This document shows, one piece after another, positions 1 to 9,617 of a stretch of DNA of 64,000 bases (positions are counted from its first letter, which is position 1; each line of letters opens with the position of its first letter). Under the pieces are notes generated by a model. The model ran no database searches, was not told the origin of the DNA, and was given only the letters and a program-made list of their open reading frames with translations. The position numbers and the translations under genes are program-made. Origin of the DNA: Pseudomonadota bacterium. Lineage in GTDB: Bacteria > Pseudomonadota > Alphaproteobacteria > Rhizobiales > Pleomorphomonadaceae. The DNA lies in assembly GCA_018262505.1 (NCBI GenBank), contig JAGSYV010000008.1, forward strand, positions 1 to 64,000, written 5' to 3'.

Positions 1-1229
<1,229 letters not shown>

Positions 1230-1230
1230 C

Positions 1231-2253
1231 TCAAGCCTCCTCGGAGAGGTTGGCGGCCAGGCGCTTCTGCCGGCGGACGGCGAGGAAGCGATCATGGCCG
1301 ACGGCGATCAGCAGGATGACGCCGGTGAGAATCTGTTGAACGAACTGGGAGATGCCGAGCAGCGTCAGGCCGATCAGCACCATGCCGAGCAGGAAGGTAC
1401 CGATCACCGGCCCCGTCAGGCCGCCGATGCCGCCCGACAGACTGACGCCGCCGATCACCGCCGCCGCGATGGCGCTCATCTCCATGCCGAGGCCAAGCGA
1501 CTCGGTTGCCGTCGACAGGCGGGCGACCATCAAGAGCGCGGCGAGGCCGGCGCAGAAGCCGCAGATCGAATAGGCGATGATCACCGTTCGCCCGACGTTG
1601 ATGCCGGCAAGGCGGGCCGCCTCGGCGTTGCCACCGACGGTGTAGATGTCGCGGCCGAAGCGGGTGCGGCCAAGCAGCACGCCAAACACCACCAGCGTGG
1701 CGATCATGATGAAGAAGGACAGCGGGAACCAGGGCATCTCGACCAGCGAAGACAGGCCGGTGGCCGAGCCGATGTCGAAATAGGTGTCGAGTCCCATGAT
1801 CCAGGGATCGCTGATCGGCGTCGTCGCCAGCTCAGGCACCAGTTGTCGCCCGGAAATGGCATAGACGAGGCCGCGGTAGGCGGCGAGCGTCGACAGCGTG
1901 GCGATGAACGGCTGCAGGCGCAGCTTGACGATCAACAGGCCGTTGAGCGCGCCGCATGCCGTCGCCACCAAAAGTACGACCGGAATGGCAACATAGCCCG
2001 GCACATCGAACATCAGCGTCAAGTCGAAGGCGACCATGCCGGCCAGGGCGAGGGTGGCGCCGACGGAAAGGTCGATGCCGCGCAGCAGGATGGGAAAGGA
2101 TTCGCCGATGGCCAGGATGGCTATGAAGGAGAACCCCGCCATGAGGTCCTCGAAATTGCTGGCCGTCGCAAAACTGGGCGCGAAAACGCAGAAGAATGCC
2201 AGCACGGCCAGGAAGAACAGGACGACGGCGATGAATGCGGATTGAACACGCAT
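1231..2253 (-). CDS. Sugar ABC transporter permease, CUT2/RbsC type
   Basis: Membrane channel of a CUT2 importer, 340 residues, the usual family length. It shows the repeated hydrophobic segments of the RbsC family, an N-terminal transmembrane helix, and the conserved GIDLSVGATLALAGMV and GGVSLSGGIGG regions. It lies between the binding-protein gene and the ATPase gene and is almost contiguous with the latter. The substrate cannot be read from the sequence. The lactonase at the head of the cluster suggests a sugar that is oxidised to a lactone, which is an inference from context. Confidence 0.93.
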   Translation of the reverse strand: MRVQSAFIAVVLFFLAVLAFFCVFAPSFATASNFEDLMAGFSFIAILAIGESFPILLRGIDLSVGATLALAGMVAFDLTLMFDVPGYVAIPVVLLVATACGALNGLLIVKLRLQPFIATLSTLAAYRGLVYAISGRQLVPELATTPISDPWIMGLDTYFDIGSATGLSSLVEMPWFPLSFFIMIATLVVFGVLLGRTRFGRDIYTVGGNAEAARLAGINVGRTVIIAYSICGFCAGLAALLMVARLSTATESLGLGMEMSAIAAAVIGGVSLSGGIGGLTGPVIGTFLLGMVLIGLTLLGISQFVQQILTGVILLIAVGHDRFLAVRRQKRLAANLSEEA

Positions 2254-2407
2254 TGCGGACCTATGATCGGGTTTTAGCTTCAGCTCCGCTGACGAATGGT
2301 GCGTTCGGCTGGTACGTCAGCCGGCCGCCCGGCGGGGTTCTCGGCCGCTGCGGGGCTTGCAATCGACGGCCGACAGCCGATCGATCGCGTCGCGCTCGGT
2401 CTGGTCG

Positions 2408-2435
2408 GATCCGGGCAGCCTAGGCCACCCGGATC
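2408..2435 (-). promoter_or_regulatory. Intercistronic stem-loop after binding-protein gene
   Basis: Arms GATCCGGG and CCCGGATC around a 12-base loop lie in the 206-base gap between the binding-protein stop and the permease start. No T-run follows on the minus strand, so it looks more like an mRNA-stabilising or partial-termination hairpin than a strong terminator. Such hairpins commonly keep binding-protein output above permease output. Nothing else was recognised in this gap. Confidence 0.45.
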
Positions 2436-2459
2436 GCGCTTGAAAGTGCGGCTTGCCGC

Positions 2460-3494
2460 TTACCAGCGCTGCGACGGCTGGATCTGGCCCACCGTCTCCT
2501 TGGTGGCGATCACGTAGGGCATCAAGAGCTTGCCCTGCTGTTCGAACGCCTTGGCGGTGACCAGGCCGGAGGTCAGCACCGTGGCGGCAGCGGCGGCGAA
2601 GCGGCCCTGCTGGAACACATCCGTGTACTGCGTGCCGGTCAGCTCGCCCGCCTCGATCGACGCCAGCGCGTCCTTCTCGCCGTCGTTGCCGAAGATCACC
2701 ATCTTGCCGAGCAGACCCTTTTCCTTGACGACGTCGACCGCGCCGAGCGCCATCGAGTCGTTGACGCCGTAAACGCCGGCCAGATTCGGATTGGCGGCGA
2801 GAATGGTCGACAGCACGTCCTGGGCCTTCTTGCGCGACCAGTCGGCGACCTGATCGGCGACGACGCGGATGTCGGGGTAGTATTTCTTCAGGCCATCGAC
2901 GAAGCCATTGGTGCGCTGGTCACGGATGATGATGCCCGGGGGAGCATTGAGGATGGCGACGTCACCCTTGCCGCCGAGCTTTTCGCCCATCACCTTGGCG
3001 ATTTCCATGGCGCCGTAATAGTGGTTCATCTCCACGTGGGCGGCGTGCGCCTCGGTGGCATCGATGTTCAGCGTGATGACGATGATGCCCTTGCGCTTGG
3101 CCTTCTTGATCGACGGGGCGAGCGCCACGGAATCGCTCGGCTGCAGGAAGATCACCTTGGTGCCGTTGTTGATCAGCGTGTCCATCAGGCTGACCTGCAC
3201 TTCGACCTTGTTCTGGCCGTCGAGCTGGGTGTAGTCGACGGTCTGCTGGGTGCTCAACACTTCCTCGATGCCCTTGGACCAGCCGGCCGAGACAGTGTGC
3301 GGCTGGATCTGCAGGAAGGCCATCTTGACGCGCTCGTCGGCGCGGGCGGCACTGATGCCGATGACGCCGCTCGTCGGATCGATACCGGCCATCAGGCCGG
3401 TCGCAGCACCGGTCAGGGCGGCCGAGCCCAGGGCTATGGACTTGAGGATAGCGCGGCGGTCGGCCAACATTTTGCCTTCGTCTTTATGGGTCAT
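2460..3494 (-). CDS. Sugar ABC transporter substrate-binding protein (Peripla_BP_4 type)
   Basis: Periplasmic ligand-binding protein of the CUT2 importer, 344 residues. The N-terminus carries a twin-arginine type signal (DRRAILKS followed by a small-residue hydrophobic stretch to about residue 40), so export may use Tat rather than Sec. The body has the RbsB-like fold signature, for example GVYGVNDSMALGAVDVVKEKG, and a typical hinge region. A strong ribosome site (AGGGAGAG) precedes the ATG. The gene is second in the cluster, 36 bases after the lactonase. The ligand is unknown. Confidence 0.9.
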   Translation of the reverse strand: MTHKDEGKMLADRRAILKSIALGSAALTGAATGLMAGIDPTSGVIGISAARADERVKMAFLQIQPHTVSAGWSKGIEEVLSTQQTVDYTQLDGQNKVEVQVSLMDTLINNGTKVIFLQPSDSVALAPSIKKAKRKGIIVITLNIDATEAHAAHVEMNHYYGAMEIAKVMGEKLGGKGDVAILNAPPGIIIRDQRTNGFVDGLKKYYPDIRVVADQVADWSRKKAQDVLSTILAANPNLAGVYGVNDSMALGAVDVVKEKGLLGKMVIFGNDGEKDALASIEAGELTGTQYTDVFQQGRFAAAAATVLTSGLVTAKAFEQQGKLLMPYVIATKETVGQIQPSQRW

Positions 3495-3530
3495 GTCTCT
3501 CTCCCTAATTTACGTTTTTCCCTTGGGTCC

Positions 3531-4448
3531 TCAACGCGCGGGGCGTTCGGCGCCGCGCACCGCCGTATAGACGGCATAGACGGATGTCGATGCCGTGATG
3601 AACAGTCGGTTGTTCTTGGGGCCACCGAAGCAGAGGTTGGCCACGGTCTCGGGCACATGGATGATGCCAAGCGGGCAGCCGTCCGGCGCGAAGATCTCGA
3701 CGCCGCGCGCCGTAGAAACCCAGAGGTTGCCGTATTCGTCGAGGCGGAAGCCGTCCGGTACTCCTTCCTCGACGGTGATCAGCACCTTGCCTTCGCCCAC
3801 CTGCCAGCCGTCTCCGAGCGGAAACGCCACGACGTGGCGATGGCCCGCCGCGTCGTGGGAGGCGGAGCTGTCGGCGACATAGAGCGTCCGCTCGTCGAGC
3901 GACAGGGCGAGACCGTTCGGCTTCAGCATCGAGCGGATCTTCGCCTCGACCTGGCCGGTGGCGGGATCGACGCGATAGACGAAGCAGCCGTCCTGCTCGG
4001 ACGGCGAGCGCTTGCCCTCGTAGTCGGTCATGATGCCGTAGGTCGGGTCGGTGAACCAGACGCCGCCATCGGAGGCCACGATCACGTCGTTGGGCGAATT
4101 GAGATGCCGCCCCTCGAAGGCGTCGGCGATCACGGTGCGTCGGCCGTCGAGTTCGAATCGGACGACCGAACGCGTCAGGTGCTCGCAGGCGAGGAGTCGG
4201 CCGGCGGGATCGATGGTGTGGCCATTGCAGTTGTTGGCGGCATGATCGAGGACGCGGACGCCGAGGTCGGCAATCCACTGGTACATCCTGCCCCGCGGAA
4301 TGTCCGACCAGATGAGGAAATCGCCTGTTGGAAAGTAGGCCGGCCCCTCGGTCCACAGGTGGCCGGTACTCAGTGTCTCGAGAGGGCTGCTCGGCAGCAC
4401 GAGCTGCCAAAGACGCTCGTCGAGCGCGGTTATGCGTTGCTGGCTCAT
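3531..4448 (-). CDS. SMP-30/gluconolactonase/LRE family protein
   Basis: Predicted six-bladed beta-propeller lactonase of 305 residues that hydrolyses aldonolactones to aldonic acids. Family signatures seen are EGPAYFPTGDFLIWSDIP, NSPNDVIVASDGGVWFTDPTYG and NGLALSLDERTLYVADSS, which carry the expected metal-binding Glu, Asn and Asp. No signal peptide is visible, so it probably acts in the cytoplasm. The start MSQQRIT was preferred because the in-frame extension upstream does not resemble the family. It heads the importer cluster, consistent with a sugar dehydrogenase-lactonase route for the imported substrate, although no dehydrogenase is adjacent. Confidence 0.88.
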   Translation of the reverse strand: MSQQRITALDERLWQLVLPSSPLETLSTGHLWTEGPAYFPTGDFLIWSDIPRGRMYQWIADLGVRVLDHAANNCNGHTIDPAGRLLACEHLTRSVVRFELDGRRTVIADAFEGRHLNSPNDVIVASDGGVWFTDPTYGIMTDYEGKRSPSEQDGCFVYRVDPATGQVEAKIRSMLKPNGLALSLDERTLYVADSSASHDAAGHRHVVAFPLGDGWQVGEGKVLITVEEGVPDGFRLDEYGNLWVSTARGVEIFAPDGCPLGIIHVPETVANLCFGGPKNNRLFITASTSVYAVYTAVRGAERPAR

Positions 4449-4534
4449 TGGCACGTAGGCCCTTGTCTTGGCGATTTCCTCAGTGTCATTGAAGCAGAGA
4501 CTGAAGGGGCGAGACAGCGCAGGTCCCACCTGGT

Positions 4535-4554
4535 TTTTGCGGGAACCCGCAAAA
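4535..4554. promoter_or_regulatory. Inverted repeat between divergent lactonase and histidine kinase genes
   Basis: Nine-base perfect arms, TTTTGCGGG and CCCGCAAAA, are separated by two A bases. The element lies in the 177-base divergent region between the lactonase (minus) and the kinase (plus), 72 bases before the kinase ATG. Position and symmetry suit an operator for a dimeric regulator such as the adjacent LuxR-type response regulator. That assignment is an inference. A TTGACG hexamer follows at 4556, but no convincing -10 box was found. Confidence 0.45.
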
Positions 4555-4625
4555 CTTGACGCGCTTTTACGCTGGCGTCATGGCGGAGCTGCGCCGACAA
4601 TTGCCGTGTTGTTCATGAGGCCACC

Positions 4626-5876
4626 ATGCTGAGTCGTGCCCCGTTCGATCTGCAACGCATCATGGCGGTCCTGAAGTCGATCACCGGCCAGCTCGATCTC
4701 AAGTGCGTCGTCCAGGCGGTGTCGACGGCGGTGATCGACATCCTGCCGCACGACCATATCGACGTGGCCCTGATGAATGCCGACCGCACGATCGTCTCCA
4801 CTTACGAGGCGGGGCTTCATACGGAATGGGATATCGAGTCGCGCGGCACGCGGTCCGTCGCTGTCAGTCCCATCCGCAGCCTTTTCATGGGCGAGGTCGA
4901 CAGCATCATCACCGTGGATGCCCAGGCCGACCCGCGCTTCCATTTCGAGGGCGCCTGGTCGAAGCCGATCTTCGACGCCGGTCTGCGCGCCCGCCTGCAC
5001 GTGCCGGTGCTGGTGGAGGGACGGATCATCGGTGCGCTGTCCTTTTCGACACAGGTGCCCGACACCTACAGCGAGGCCGATCTCGACAATGCGCGAATGG
5101 TCGCCGACATCCTCGCCGCCTACATGTTCGCCCTCCAACAGAGCGACTTGGCGGCCCGCCGGGAAATCAAGCGGGTGGAGGCAGAAGCGCGTGCCGAGGG
5201 CCTTCGCATCGGCGCCCGCCATCTCACCGAGGAGCTGGAGAACGCCCGGCAGGCCATCGGCATGGACCTGCATGACCAGACGCTCGCCGACCTGTCGCGC
5301 ATTTCGCGCAACCTGAAGCGGCTCGAAGGCAAGACCAACCTCCGAGGCAGCGAGCTGCAGCCGATCCAGGACGACATCTCGCACTGCCTCACCGAGCTCC
5401 GGGTGATCATCGACAACGCCCGCCCGTCGGTGCTGCAATTCTTCGGCTTCTCCGAAGCCATCGAGGCCGTGCTCGACCGGTATGCCCGCGCATCGGCCAA
5501 GCCGCTGGTCTGCCGGCTGCGTGACGAGGGCTGCGCGGCGATCGACGCTCTGCCCGCCAACACCCAGGTGGCGCTCTACCGCATCGTTCAGGAAGCCATC
5601 AACAATGCCGGCCGCCACTCCGGCGCCTCCACCATCGAGGTCCAGGTGTGTTCCGATGAAAAGGGCATCCGCATTTCCATCGTCGATGATGGCTGTGGTC
5701 TGCCGCAAACACCCGGCAAACGCACCGGCGGCCTTGCCAACATGCGTACCCGCGCCTCGCTGATCGAGGCGGAGCTGACGGTGACATCCGGCGTCGAAGG
5801 CATCGGGACCCAACTGAGCATCACCATTCCGCTGGCCCGGCCACCTGAGCCGGCGCGAGTCCGGGAGGCAGAATGA
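4626..5876 (+). CDS. GAF-domain sensor histidine kinase (HisKA_3 / NarL-type)
   Basis: Sensor kinase of 416 residues. Residues about 15-170 form a GAF domain (for example LHVPVLVEGRIIGALSF), followed by a coiled-coil linker. The dimerisation-phosphotransfer box has phosphoacceptor His216 in GMDLHDQTLADLSRI. A HATPase_c domain follows, with N-box QEAINNAGRHSG and G-box DDGCGLP. No transmembrane segment is seen, so it is probably a cytoplasmic sensor of a small ligand. Its stop overlaps the response-regulator start (ATGA), which indicates a matched pair. Because it is divergent from the lactonase/importer cluster, it may regulate that cluster. Confidence 0.92.
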   Translation: MLSRAPFDLQRIMAVLKSITGQLDLKCVVQAVSTAVIDILPHDHIDVALMNADRTIVSTYEAGLHTEWDIESRGTRSVAVSPIRSLFMGEVDSIITVDAQADPRFHFEGAWSKPIFDAGLRARLHVPVLVEGRIIGALSFSTQVPDTYSEADLDNARMVADILAAYMFALQQSDLAARREIKRVEAEARAEGLRIGARHLTEELENARQAIGMDLHDQTLADLSRISRNLKRLEGKTNLRGSELQPIQDDISHCLTELRVIIDNARPSVLQFFGFSEAIEAVLDRYARASAKPLVCRLRDEGCAAIDALPANTQVALYRIVQEAINNAGRHSGASTIEVQVCSDEKGIRISIVDDGCGLPQTPGKRTGGLANMRTRASLIEAELTVTSGVEGIGTQLSITIPLARPPEPARVREAE

Positions 5877-6628
5877 GCATCTATCTGATCGCCGAGGACG
5901 ATGTGCTGCATCGCGGCTTCCTGCGCGAGGTTATCGCACTCGGCGAAATCGACTGCGAGCAGGTCATCGAAGCGGAGAACGGCGAGGATGCCATCCGCCT
6001 CGCCCATGAGCATGAGCTCAAGGGCGTCATCCTCGATTTGCAGATGCCGAAGAAGACCGGCGTTCAGGCGGCGAAGGCGATCTGGGCCGAGAACCCGGCG
6101 ATGCCGATCATCTTCTGGTCCAACTACGCCGATGAGGCTTACGTCCGCGGCGTCGCCCGCATCGTGCCGGCCGGCGCTACCTACGGCTATCTCCTGAAGA
6201 CGGCGTCCAAGGACCGGCTGCGGCGGGCGATCCAGTGCGTGTTCGTCGAGGGGCAGAACATCATCGACCGTGAGGTTCGGGGCCTGCAAAAGCGCGGGCA
6301 GAAGAGCTCGGACGAGCTGACGGAGGTCGAGTATGAAATCCTGCTCGATATCGCCATCGGCCTCACCGATCAGGCGATCGCTGCCCGTCGCAACATGTCA
6401 ATGCGCACCGTGCAAGGGCGATTGCAGCAGCTCTACGCCAAGCTTGGGCTCGCCTCCCTTCCCTTGATGTCGGACGGGCGCGCTGTCTTCAACAGTCGCT
6501 CGCGCGCCGTTGCACTGGCGCTATCCAGCCGGATCATCAACTCCAAGACGATCGAGATTGCCGAATCCGACTACCAGCAGGACCCTGACCGCGGCCTCCG
6601 TCTAGGCGACAGCCGTTCATCCCGTTAA
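5873..6628 (+). CDS. Response regulator, REC plus LuxR-type HTH
   Basis: DNA-binding response regulator of 251 residues, partner of the overlapping kinase. The receiver domain has acidic residues D9/D10, phosphoacceptor D55 in VILDLQMPKKTG and the conserved Lys in YLLKTASK. The C-terminal LuxR-type helix-turn-helix is at about residues 145-190 (LTDQAIAARRNMSMRTVQGRLQQLYAKLG). A roughly 60-residue extension beyond the HTH is longer than in most NarL-like regulators and is not assigned. The likely target is the divergent sugar cluster. Confidence 0.9.
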   Translation: MSIYLIAEDDVLHRGFLREVIALGEIDCEQVIEAENGEDAIRLAHEHELKGVILDLQMPKKTGVQAAKAIWAENPAMPIIFWSNYADEAYVRGVARIVPAGATYGYLLKTASKDRLRRAIQCVFVEGQNIIDREVRGLQKRGQKSSDELTEVEYEILLDIAIGLTDQAIAARRNMSMRTVQGRLQQLYAKLGLASLPLMSDGRAVFNSRSRAVALALSSRIINSKTIEIAESDYQQDPDRGLRLGDSRSSR

Positions 6629-6653
6629 GCGGAAAGCGCTCGGCGGCCACAAG

Positions 6654-7448
6654 CTAACCCGGATAAGCATCTGTCCCCAGGCAAGCGATCGAAGTGAGTG
6701 CCGGGAACGGTGAAGGGTCGTCCGCCTTGATAAGGTGGTGAAGGCGTATCCATTCGGTAGACCGCTTCGGAAAGCGCACCCTTTGGCCGACGCCGGTTTT
6801 TCTCAGATCGATTGCAAGATCGGACCCGTCGGAAAAAGAAAGGACGGCCCGCCTCCACCAGGCGTCGTGCGGAAAATCGGCACGCGTATGCAAGACAATC
6901 TCGTCGAGGAACACCTGGCGGCCGAAAGCCACGGTCAGCTCCGCCTCGGGATTGCGATTGATTCCCCAACTGGTATAGGGCCATTCGCCATGCCCTCTGG
7001 TCGCCGTCAGTCCGTCTATGGCGTTGCGGGCGGCAAACAGCGGCTCGCCACGCGTCACTGCATTGGCGGAGGCGTGCGGAAAGGCGCTGCTTTCGGGATG
7101 ATCGAACGGGTTCAGCGCCAGATCGCGCCGCGTGGTGACCTCTTCGCTCGTCGCGAGCCGCGCCGAGAGAAAATGCCGCTTGCCGGCAAAGGCGAAGGGG
7201 GCAAAGGCTTTCGCGGCGTCACCGAAGAGCAGCGAAAAGTCGAAGCGCCCTTCCGGCAGCCATAACAGCGGACAGGCCTGGGTATCGTCGAGACGAACCC
7301 AGACATGCGCGGCCGTTCCTTCCGTCTCAAGGACAATGCGATCACCCGGCGCATAAACCGCCGAATAAACCAGTTGGACCTCGGTCTCCTCGCGGGCTTC
7401 CGCGCGAACGAAGCCGTCGGCGCCAACGATTTTCAGCTGAATGGGCAT
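6654..7448 (-). CDS. Hypothetical protein with discoidin-like carbohydrate-binding C-terminus
   Basis: Protein of 264 residues, last gene of the polysaccharide operon. The C-terminal part from about residue 140 (AIDGLTATRGHGEWPYTSWG, then TVAFGRQVFLDEIVLHTRADF) resembles an F5/8 type C (discoidin) beta-sandwich that binds glycans. The N-terminal half looks like another beta-rich module. No signal peptide is evident, so it is probably cytoplasmic. The ATG at 7448 was chosen because upstream sequence in frame is intergenic-like. The link to heparinase and GH88 genes suggests it handles imported oligosaccharides. No catalytic motif was recognised. Confidence 0.65.
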   Translation of the reverse strand: MPIQLKIVGADGFVRAEAREETEVQLVYSAVYAPGDRIVLETEGTAAHVWVRLDDTQACPLLWLPEGRFDFSLLFGDAAKAFAPFAFAGKRHFLSARLATSEEVTTRRDLALNPFDHPESSAFPHASANAVTRGEPLFAARNAIDGLTATRGHGEWPYTSWGINRNPEAELTVAFGRQVFLDEIVLHTRADFPHDAWWRRAVLSFSDGSDLAIDLRKTGVGQRVRFPKRSTEWIRLHHLIKADDPSPFPALTSIACLGTDAYPG

Positions 7449-7583
7449 TCCTCGCTCCCGGGATGAGCGCCGCGACGGCACAGTACGCCGCGGCGTCCCC
7501 TTTGCTTGTCTTGGGTCATCTTTCAGGGAAAGCGGCTTGCCGCTTTTCCCGCCCGATGCCCAAACCATGGCGCCATACGGGCG

Positions 7584-8852
7584 TCACTGTCCGATGATGT
7601 TCCCCACCGTCTTGTTCATTTCGGCGATGCCGTCTTCGACCGTCTCGTTCTTGGTCATGATCGAATCGTGGACGCGATTGAGCGCCACTTCGATCTGCGG
7701 CGCCTTGGGATGAACCGGCATCTCGAGATAGCCCTTCTCGATGGTGAGCGCGGCCTTGCTGTTTTCGTCCTTCGGGAAACCGTCAATGGACGTAATGGTG
7801 TCGATCACCTTGGCATCACGCAGGGCGGGGATGGTGCCGGTCGAGGCGATGATCGTCGCGCCCTCGGGGCCGGTCACGAACTTGACGAAGTCGAGGGCCG
7901 CTTCCTTGTGGCTCGACTGCTTGTTGACGGCGAGCGACGTGATGGTGGCGATCGTGGTGCCCGCCTTGACGCCATCCGGATGCGGATACTTGACGATACC
8001 CCAGTTGACCGACTTGGACTCGCCGGATTTGATCTTGGTGATCTGCGTCGCGGCGAACCAAGTTCCCATCGGCAGCGTTGCAATCGTATTATTGAAGAAG
8101 GGCGCCGAATAATGGGTGTTCGACGTCTTCAGCATTGCGTAGTCGGGAACAATGCCGTCGCTCTGCAGCTTGATCGCCCGCTCGTACCACGGCTTCAGGA
8201 AATCGTAGTTGCCGTTCACGACGGTGTGCTTGCCATCGAGAATGCCGAATAGCTCGACCGTGCTGCGCCAGATATGGAAGATGCTGCCGTAGACCTTGTC
8301 GGAGCCGGAGCCGCTGGTCATCTTCCGCGCCAGCTCGTCATACTGCGCCACGGTCATGTCGTTCGACGGATAGGCGACACCGGCCTTGTCGAACAAATCC
8401 TTGTTGTAATAGACGACCCAGAAATCGCTGCGGAACGGTAGAGCGTAGACCTTGTCCTTGATGGTGATCTGCTCGATCAGGCCGGAATAGGCGGCCGGGT
8501 CGATGGCATTGTCCTTCATGTAGCCGGTCAGATCCTCAAGCTGGCCGGCGCGGACAACGTTGGCGTAGCCAGGAATATCCTTGATGGTCAGGACGTCGAG
8601 GTCGTCGGCGCCGCCGGTCAGTTGCGTGCTCAGCATCGTCTGATAGTCGGTCGAGCCAAGATCGACATAGTCGATCTTCACGTTCGGATGCTTGGCCTGA
8701 TAGGCGGCAATGAGGGGCTGATAGTAGGCGGTTTTGTCCCAATCCCACAGCGCCCACTTGATGGTTTCGCTGTCGGCAGCAAAGGCGTGGCCGACAACAG
8801 CGACCGAAGCGACGGCGGACATCGCCGCCGCGAAGGCTTTCAGGTGTTTCAT
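7584..8852 (-). CDS. Extracellular solute-binding protein, oligosaccharide ABC transporter (SBP_bac_1)
   Basis: Periplasmic binding protein of 422 residues for a CUT1 importer. A Sec signal peptide is clear (MKHLKAFAAA up to GHAFA, cleavage near residue 25), followed by KWALWDWDKTAYYQPL, typical of SBP_bac_1. The ATG at 8852 has a GGGAGAG ribosome site directly upstream. It lies in the same operon as two CUT1 permeases, two polysaccharide-degrading enzymes and an ATPase gene, so the likely ligand is the unsaturated oligosaccharide released by the lyases. Confidence 0.9.
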   Translation of the reverse strand: MKHLKAFAAAMSAVASVAVVGHAFAADSETIKWALWDWDKTAYYQPLIAAYQAKHPNVKIDYVDLGSTDYQTMLSTQLTGGADDLDVLTIKDIPGYANVVRAGQLEDLTGYMKDNAIDPAAYSGLIEQITIKDKVYALPFRSDFWVVYYNKDLFDKAGVAYPSNDMTVAQYDELARKMTSGSGSDKVYGSIFHIWRSTVELFGILDGKHTVVNGNYDFLKPWYERAIKLQSDGIVPDYAMLKTSNTHYSAPFFNNTIATLPMGTWFAATQITKIKSGESKSVNWGIVKYPHPDGVKAGTTIATITSLAVNKQSSHKEAALDFVKFVTGPEGATIIASTGTIPALRDAKVIDTITSIDGFPKDENSKAALTIEKGYLEMPVHPKAPQIEVALNRVHDSIMTKNETVEDGIAEMNKTVGNIIGQ

Positions 8853-8892
8853 CTCTCTCTCCCTCGATTTCGGATGCCGTAGGCACCCCCTG

Positions 8893-9600
8893 TCAAACCA
8901 TGCTTCCCGCACCCGTCGCCCCACGGGCGAGCGACTGGTAGCGGATGAGCGCGCGCTGGCTCTGGAAGGTCATCACCAGTGCGCAAAACGAAAAGCCGAA
9001 GGTGGCCGGAATGAAGATGCTGACCGGATAGGCGGCGACATGGACCAGCCAGACCACGGCGCAGAGCAGCAGCGCGGCAAGCCCCGGCACGAAGCCAGCG
9101 ACGGTCATCAGGCAGGCGGTGCCGAGCAGCCGCCAAGTGGACAGGCTGGTCAGCAAGATCAGCGTAAAGCTGTGTGAGGCCATGAGCAGCAGCAGGATGG
9201 TGCCGAACAGCGACACCACGACCGCCAGCACGAAAAGCGGCTCCTCAGCTGCGGCTCTCGCATAGACAGCGATGGCAGCGACGCCGAGAGCCAAGGCCGC
9301 TCCGAAGATCCAGCCGACAAGGCTAGCGCGCCGGAACTCCCGCCGGAAAGTCTCCCAAAAGTCCCGCCAGAGATAGTGGTTCTCGTCGCGGATCATCGTG
9401 GTCGTGATGCGCGTCGTTCCAGCCAGCATCGCCGGAATGGTGACGACCGGCAGCGCGAACAGCACCATGAGCAGGTTGAGCTTGAACAGCTCCCACCATT
9501 CGCGCGCCAGGATTTCGACAAAAAGCGCTACGCCCGTTCTGGGCGGCGCGTTCCTGTCGATCTCCTTCACGTCGCCACGGCGGGCGCCAAACCTCCACAT
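8893..9600 (-). CDS. YesL family (DUF624) membrane protein
   Basis: Integral membrane protein of 235 residues with about four to five hydrophobic helices and the DUF624/YesL pattern (WWELFKLNLLMVLFALPVVTIPAM near the N-terminus). YesL proteins are repeatedly found next to CUT1 importers and polysaccharide lyases, for example the Bacillus rhamnogalacturonan cluster, but their biochemical role is not established. Here it sits between the binding protein and the ATPase genes with short gaps on both sides, so co-transcription is likely. Confidence 0.82.
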   Translation of the reverse strand: MWRFGARRGDVKEIDRNAPPRTGVALFVEILAREWWELFKLNLLMVLFALPVVTIPAMLAGTTRITTTMIRDENHYLWRDFWETFRREFRRASLVGWIFGAALALGVAAIAVYARAAAEEPLFVLAVVVSLFGTILLLLMASHSFTLILLTSLSTWRLLGTACLMTVAGFVPGLAALLLCAVVWLVHVAAYPVSIFIPATFGFSFCALVMTFQSQRALIRYQSLARGATGAGSMV

Positions 9601-9617
9601 ACCGACCTCCCTCGACC